Below, one piece after another: positions 61,114 to 64,000 of a DNA stretch of 64,000 nucleotides (position 1 is the first letter of the stretch; every line of letters starts with the position of its first letter). This DNA is from Candidatus Obscuribacter sp. (GTDB taxonomy: Bacteria > Cyanobacteriota > Vampirovibrionia > Obscuribacterales > Obscuribacteraceae). The stretch lies in NCBI GenBank assembly GCA_016712465.1, contig JADJQZ010000001.1:2418001-2482000 (forward strand). Direction: 5' to 3'. The notes below the pieces were generated by a model that saw nothing but the letters and a program-made list of their open reading frames with translations, was not told where the DNA came from and did no database searches. The position numbers and the translations under genes are program-made.

Positions 61114-61965
61114 TTAGCATGCGCGTCCTTGCAATAATAGCTCGTTTAATTGGAGATCCATCGCGTCTAGCTCCTCTGGCGACAAGTGTTTCTTTATCTC
61201 TATAAAGAGCTCGTTTTCTGAAAAATGCACATGCTCCTGAACTCTCTCCAGTAGGTGCACGAGCCCATTGTGGAAGTCTGGTCCATCAACATGCTGCATG
61301 GACAAATCGGTAAGTTTCTCCAATAGTTTGCTCTGATCTGCTAAGGACTTCTCCAGCAACAGTTCTAAAGTCTTAGATTCGGGAGCAAAGCACTTTATCC
61401 AGTCGACACACAAAGCCTTCTGTCTTGCTATGTGCCGGTGGATGCCATCCATTACCTTGGTTGCTTCATCGAAGCGGATTGCCAGTGTCCATTCCGGGAA
61501 GTGTTTTAGCACTCGCTTTAGATTGGTTGTTAGCAATGCATGGTCTTCAGACAAAAATTCGAAGACCGTGATCATTCTGCCTACTTTGCAATCTAGACGG
61601 GATAGAGTTGTTTTTGCGCGATTGGCTATATGAGGGTTTTTGTCCTCTGCGAGTTGCCGCAGGAGGTGCTTCGGAATGTAGCTTGTGGATGCCATTCGGT
61701 ATTTTACGTCTGCATGTTCATCGCAGGAGAGCAGAGTTAGCAGTTGTGGATCTGAAGACCGATTAAGAGCAACGGACATGCGGACTTCCGGTTCCTTGTC
61801 GCGAGCCAGAGTCGATAGTACTGCTTGCGGTGCTCGTTCGTTGTCGGCCACTCGTCTTCGGACCGTCATTAACTCTGAATTCGCCAGTGTAGCCAGATCC
61901 TCTGTGGATGTATCAATTGCTCCAGCTCGAATATAGTCATTGTGAACGATTCTTTTAGGTGTCAT
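61114..61965 (-). CDS. Helical-repeat (LRV/HEAT-like) plus hemerythrin-like protein
   Basis: 283 aa. Residues about 20-130 are four or five repeats (L-A-x-D-x-x-P-x-V-R-x-x-V-A) of the LRV/HEAT kind. About 135-275 resembles a HHE hemerythrin: S-E-D-H-A-L-L, G-I-H-R-H-I and E-H-V-H-F-S-E-N-E-L-F. Expected ligands at helix B (E) and helix C (H) look like Gln, so iron binding is doubtful. Strong GGAGGTG ribosome site; 39 bases after the secreted gene at 62005. Confidence 0.6.
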   Translation of the reverse strand: MTPKRIVHNDYIRAGAIDTSTEDLATLANSELMTVRRRVADNERAPQAVLSTLARDKEPEVRMSVALNRSSDPQLLTLLSCDEHADVKYRMASTSYIPKHLLRQLAEDKNPHIANRAKTTLSRLDCKVGRMITVFEFLSEDHALLTTNLKRVLKHFPEWTLAIRFDEATKVMDGIHRHIARQKALCVDWIKCFAPESKTLELLLEKSLADQSKLLEKLTDLSMQHVDGPDFHNGLVHLLERVQEHVHFSENELFIEIKKHLSPEELDAMDLQLNELLLQGRAC

Positions 61966-62004
61966 AGTGCACCTCCTATTAATTTGGCAACAAATACGGT
62001 TGCT

Positions 62005-62409
62005 CTAGTTTGCGGCGCAGTCAAGCAGTTTCAGTTCGTTACCATCCCAGGTAAGTGTTCTTTGGCTCGACTGGGGAAATGGTCCAATAGTCCCCACACC
62101 AGCGGACTTACCATTTTGGAATACCTCGAACCTCAACATTTCTTCGCTCTGTCCGGTTATGAACTTTGCTGAGCCGAAGGCACTAATGTGCTTAGTCTCT
62201 CGCTGCAGTCGTCTAAATATAGATTTGTTTTCGCATGAACTTCGCTGCATTTCGGCTCTGATTTTGGAGGCACTCTGATTTTTGAATAGGAAGGTAAGCC
62301 CTTGGAACGGCCTTTGATGGTAGTCTGGATATGCCGTGCTACAGGGCATGCCTGCGATGAAGCAGGTAACAACTAGTAGTGCTGTGCCCATTACTTTCTG
62401 CAGTTTCAT
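62005..62409 (-). CDS. Small secreted protein of unknown function
   Basis: 134 aa with signal peptide (1-26, ends S-T-A). Three further Cys. GGGAGG ribosome site before the ATG. Beta-rich mature part (L-T-F-L-F-K-N, L-R-F-E-V-F-Q-N-G-K). No family recognised. First full gene after the leader ORF at 62431, followed by the repeat/hemerythrin gene. Confidence 0.6.
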   Translation of the reverse strand: MKLQKVMGTALLVVTCFIAGMPCSTAYPDYHQRPFQGLTFLFKNQSASKIRAEMQRSSCENKSIFRRLQRETKHISAFGSAKFITGQSEEMLRFEVFQNGKSAGVGTIGPFPQSSQRTLTWDGNELKLLDCAAN

Positions 62410-62430
62410 ATTGCCTCCCTCAGTCCTTGT

Positions 62431-62493
62431 TTATAAGGTTTTGAGATCTGAGCCGAGAACAGAGATTTTGACGTATTTGAAATACGTGGGCAT
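62431..62493 (-). CDS. 20-aa leader ORF
   Basis: ATG at 62493 with a perfect GGGAGGTG site four bases upstream; 20 codons to TAA at 62431. The peptide is basic (M-P-T-Y-F-K-Y-V-K-I). Codons 3-8 contain the palindrome at 62471-62487. It ends 21 bases before the secreted-protein ATG (62409). Confidence 0.45.
   Translation of the reverse strand: MPTYFKYVKISVLGSDLKTL
62471..62487. promoter_or_regulatory. Perfect 17-nt palindrome inside the leader ORF
   Basis: Arms ACGTATTT and AAATACGT around one central base. In RNA it would form an 8-bp hairpin with a very small loop within codons 3-8 of the leader ORF; as DNA it could be an operator. No recognised consensus. Confidence 0.45.
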
Positions 62494-62552
62494 TTCACCT
62501 CCCGATACGCGGCGTGTCTGGTGGTGGTGTAATTGAGGTTCTTGCTATACTA

Positions 62553-62581
62553 ATCTTAGCAGATTTTAGTTCGTTTGCCAA
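62553..62581 (-). promoter_or_regulatory. Promoter for leader ORF / secreted protein operon
   Basis: Read on the minus strand: TTGGCA (62581-62576), 17 bases, TAAGAT (62558-62553). The -35 is 5 of 6, the -10 4 of 6 of sigma70 consensus. The -35 lies inside the palindrome 62567-62589. Confidence 0.5.
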
Positions 62582-62589
62582 ACGAACTA
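62567..62589. promoter_or_regulatory. Perfect 23-nt palindromic operator
   Basis: Eleven-base arms TAGTTCGTTTG and CAAACGAACTA around a single central C. It covers the -35 of the minus-strand promoter, so a dimeric repressor bound here would block it. The shape suits TetR- or MarR-type regulators. Not a LexA box: the half-sites are in reversed order. Confidence 0.65.
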
Positions 62590-62819
62590 TCGGCGCGGTG
62601 GTGCTGGCGCCGGCAGACCGGTCATTTGAAGATCGCTTGTGTGATTCTGACTTTCTCTGTGAGGTTTCTTCTGTAGTAGTCCTGTGAATATGCCGCCATG
62701 GGTGTTCGTCAACGACATTGAACACTCTTCACTCACCACCGGTGATGCGGCCAGTTATTAGATCGTCAAGACCGGACGAAAGCGTTGCTGACGTTAAAGC
62801 CGGAAGAGGAGTGAGAGAC

Positions 62820-64000
62820 ATGACGCCAGGCGATTCTAGTTTTGCTGCAAACAGAGACGCGATTTTCTCTATGATTCAGGAGTTTAGGCTTGATGAAGCT
62901 CTGGGCGCTTTGCAAAGCATATGCGAAATTGGCTCTGAGCCGCTGGCGGGTTTGTGGCATTCTCTGGGTTCGGCATTCGAAACCTCCGGGCGTCTCTTTG
63001 ATGCTGAGATTGCTTATGCTCGAGCTGTGGAAGTGGATCCGAGCTTTGCTAAGGCATGGAATGACCTGGGTGTTACCTTTACTTTGCAGGGCAAGGACGA
63101 GCAAGCTGAAGTTGCCTTCAGAAAGGCGATTGGGCTAGATGGAAGTTTCAGAAATCCACAAGTAAATCTTCGCGACATCGAGATTCGCAGGAGAAGATCC
63201 ATGGCTGGAAAGAGTAAGCTTAAGAATTCGGCTGAGGCGGAGGTGCTTGCTGACCATTTGCACGACGACCCGCAGAATGGTCTGATTTGGCTCAAGCTTT
63301 GCCGGGAGCAGGCTCAGGAAGGCAACCATCGGCTAGCAATCAAGTCAATTAGAAAGGCACTAAAGTTTTCACCGCATCTTGCCGAGGCCTGGTTTCTTCT
63401 TATTGATTTATACAAGGAAGAAGAGAATCACAAACAGATGGCAAACACCTTGAGGCTTCTTCAGCAAACCCGGCCGGAGAGTGTTCAGGTCTGGTTGAGA
63501 ATGGCGGACATTTTTAAGGAACTCAATCAAACTGCTGAGGCAACCGAGTGCGTAAGACGAGCCGTGCAGATGGACCCGGAGAGTGCATTGTGCTGGGATG
63601 CTTGGGCGACCAGATTGTCTGAGATAGGTGATCAGCCGGGAGCCATGGATGCTCTTAAACACTCTCTTAGCTTGGAATCGGTAAACTCACAAGGCTGGAC
63701 CAGGCTTGGAATTTGGAGGAGCAGATGCGGCGATTTTTCTGATGCCAGAACTTGTTTCGGGATGGCTTGTGTTCAGGATGATAGTAACGTAGAAGCGCAG
63801 GTCTGGTTGGCAAAAAGCCTGGACAAACTTGGTGAGCTTGATATGGCTGAGAAAATCCTCTTTGGGCTTCTTGAGAAGCAGCCCGGTGAAGCTCGAGCGT
63901 GGAATCATTTAGGTGTCATCTTTCGACTGCGTCAGCGGATGGAACTTGCGGAGAAGTGTTTCAAGAAGGCGCTGGAACTTCTGCCAAACTACCCAAACCC
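62820..64000 (+). CDS. TPR repeat protein, 3' end missing
   Basis: At least 393 codons, open to the right edge. ATG at 62820 with AAGAGGA nine bases upstream. Repeated 34-residue units with A-W-x-x-L-G-x-x and A-x-x-x-F-x-K-A-L-x-x-x-P: at least eight TPRs, no signal peptide. Likely a scaffold for protein-protein contacts. The true C-terminus and any fused domain lie outside the window. Confidence 0.85.
   Translation, partial: MTPGDSSFAANRDAIFSMIQEFRLDEALGALQSICEIGSEPLAGLWHSLGSAFETSGRLFDAEIAYARAVEVDPSFAKAWNDLGVTFTLQGKDEQAEVAFRKAIGLDGSFRNPQVNLRDIEIRRRRSMAGKSKLKNSAEAEVLADHLHDDPQNGLIWLKLCREQAQEGNHRLAIKSIRKALKFSPHLAEAWFLLIDLYKEEENHKQMANTLRLLQQTRPESVQVWLRMADIFKELNQTAEATECVRRAVQMDPESALCWDAWATRLSEIGDQPGAMDALKHSLSLESVNSQGWTRLGIWRSRCGDFSDARTCFGMACVQDDSNVEAQVWLAKSLDKLGELDMAEKILFGLLEKQPGEARAWNHLGVIFRLRQRMELAEKCFKKALELLPNYPN

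Noticed and set aside
62567..62589. LexA/SOS box
   Set aside because: The half-sites read GTTCG...CGAAC rather than CGAAC...GTTCG, and spacing is wrong.

Overview
The window (64 kb, no tRNA, rRNA, CRISPR array or transposase seen) looks like a chromosomal segment of a free-living diderm bacterium. Evidence for an outer membrane is a predicted beta-barrel protein, TonB-C-like secreted proteins and many Sec signal peptides. The mix of long TPR proteins, a eukaryote-like Ser/Thr kinase, a secreted metacaspase, glycogen enzymes and several ABC-F ATPases would suit a non-photosynthetic cyanobacterial relative (Vampirovibrionia/Melainabacteria, Obscuribacterales type). That placement is inference from gene content only. 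TTG and GTG starts are common.

Region 1 (1-10.7 kb): a truncated DUF3592-like membrane protein, three TadE/TadG-like pilus-associated proteins around a divergent promoter, an ArsC/Spx-like protein, an N-acetylmuramoyl-L-alanine amidase with a hexapeptide-repeat linker, a saccharopine/lysine-dehydrogenase-like protein, a 535-bp non-coding stretch, a DUF4239 protein, a three-part NDH-2/cNMP-binding/CBS fusion and a DUF900-like hydrolase. Region 2 (10.7-21.7 kb): a DUF1800/DUF1501 pair, an operon ybiT-type ABC-F > VOC protein > glutaminase with ankyrin repeats > small membrane protein, then an AhpD-like protein with a clear terminator, an MFS transporter and DUF2252. Region 3 (21.8-33.1 kb): a kinase-TPR protein converging on a TPR-metacaspase, an oxidoreductase, an EVE-domain protein, an aquaporin preceded by Pho-box-like 11-bp repeats, a bestrophin, and an alpha/beta hydrolase-TPR-thioredoxin fusion behind gluconokinase.

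Region 4 (33.1-50 kb) is metabolic: glgB and glgX converge; a thioesterase overlaps an Uup-like ABC-F; two unlisted micro-ORFs and a long inverted repeat precede a third ABC-F; then comes a tight operon of matrixin-like protease, phosphorylase-kinase/GH15-like protein, ppc, proB and proA. The glycogen enzymes, gluconokinase and PEP carboxylase together suggest carbon storage and anaplerosis, and proBA draws on glutamate, which glutaminase can supply.

Region 5 (50-64 kb) is accessory. It is visibly more AT-rich, with mostly unrecognised small secreted or regulatory proteins: a FecR-like/beta-barrel pair divergent from a Thr/Asn-rich secreted protein, a ClpX-zinc-finger/winged-helix protein, an orphan immunity-like protein, a repeat/hemerythrin-like protein, and an operon whose leader carries a 20-codon ORF and two perfect palindromes. 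A TPR protein runs off the right edge.
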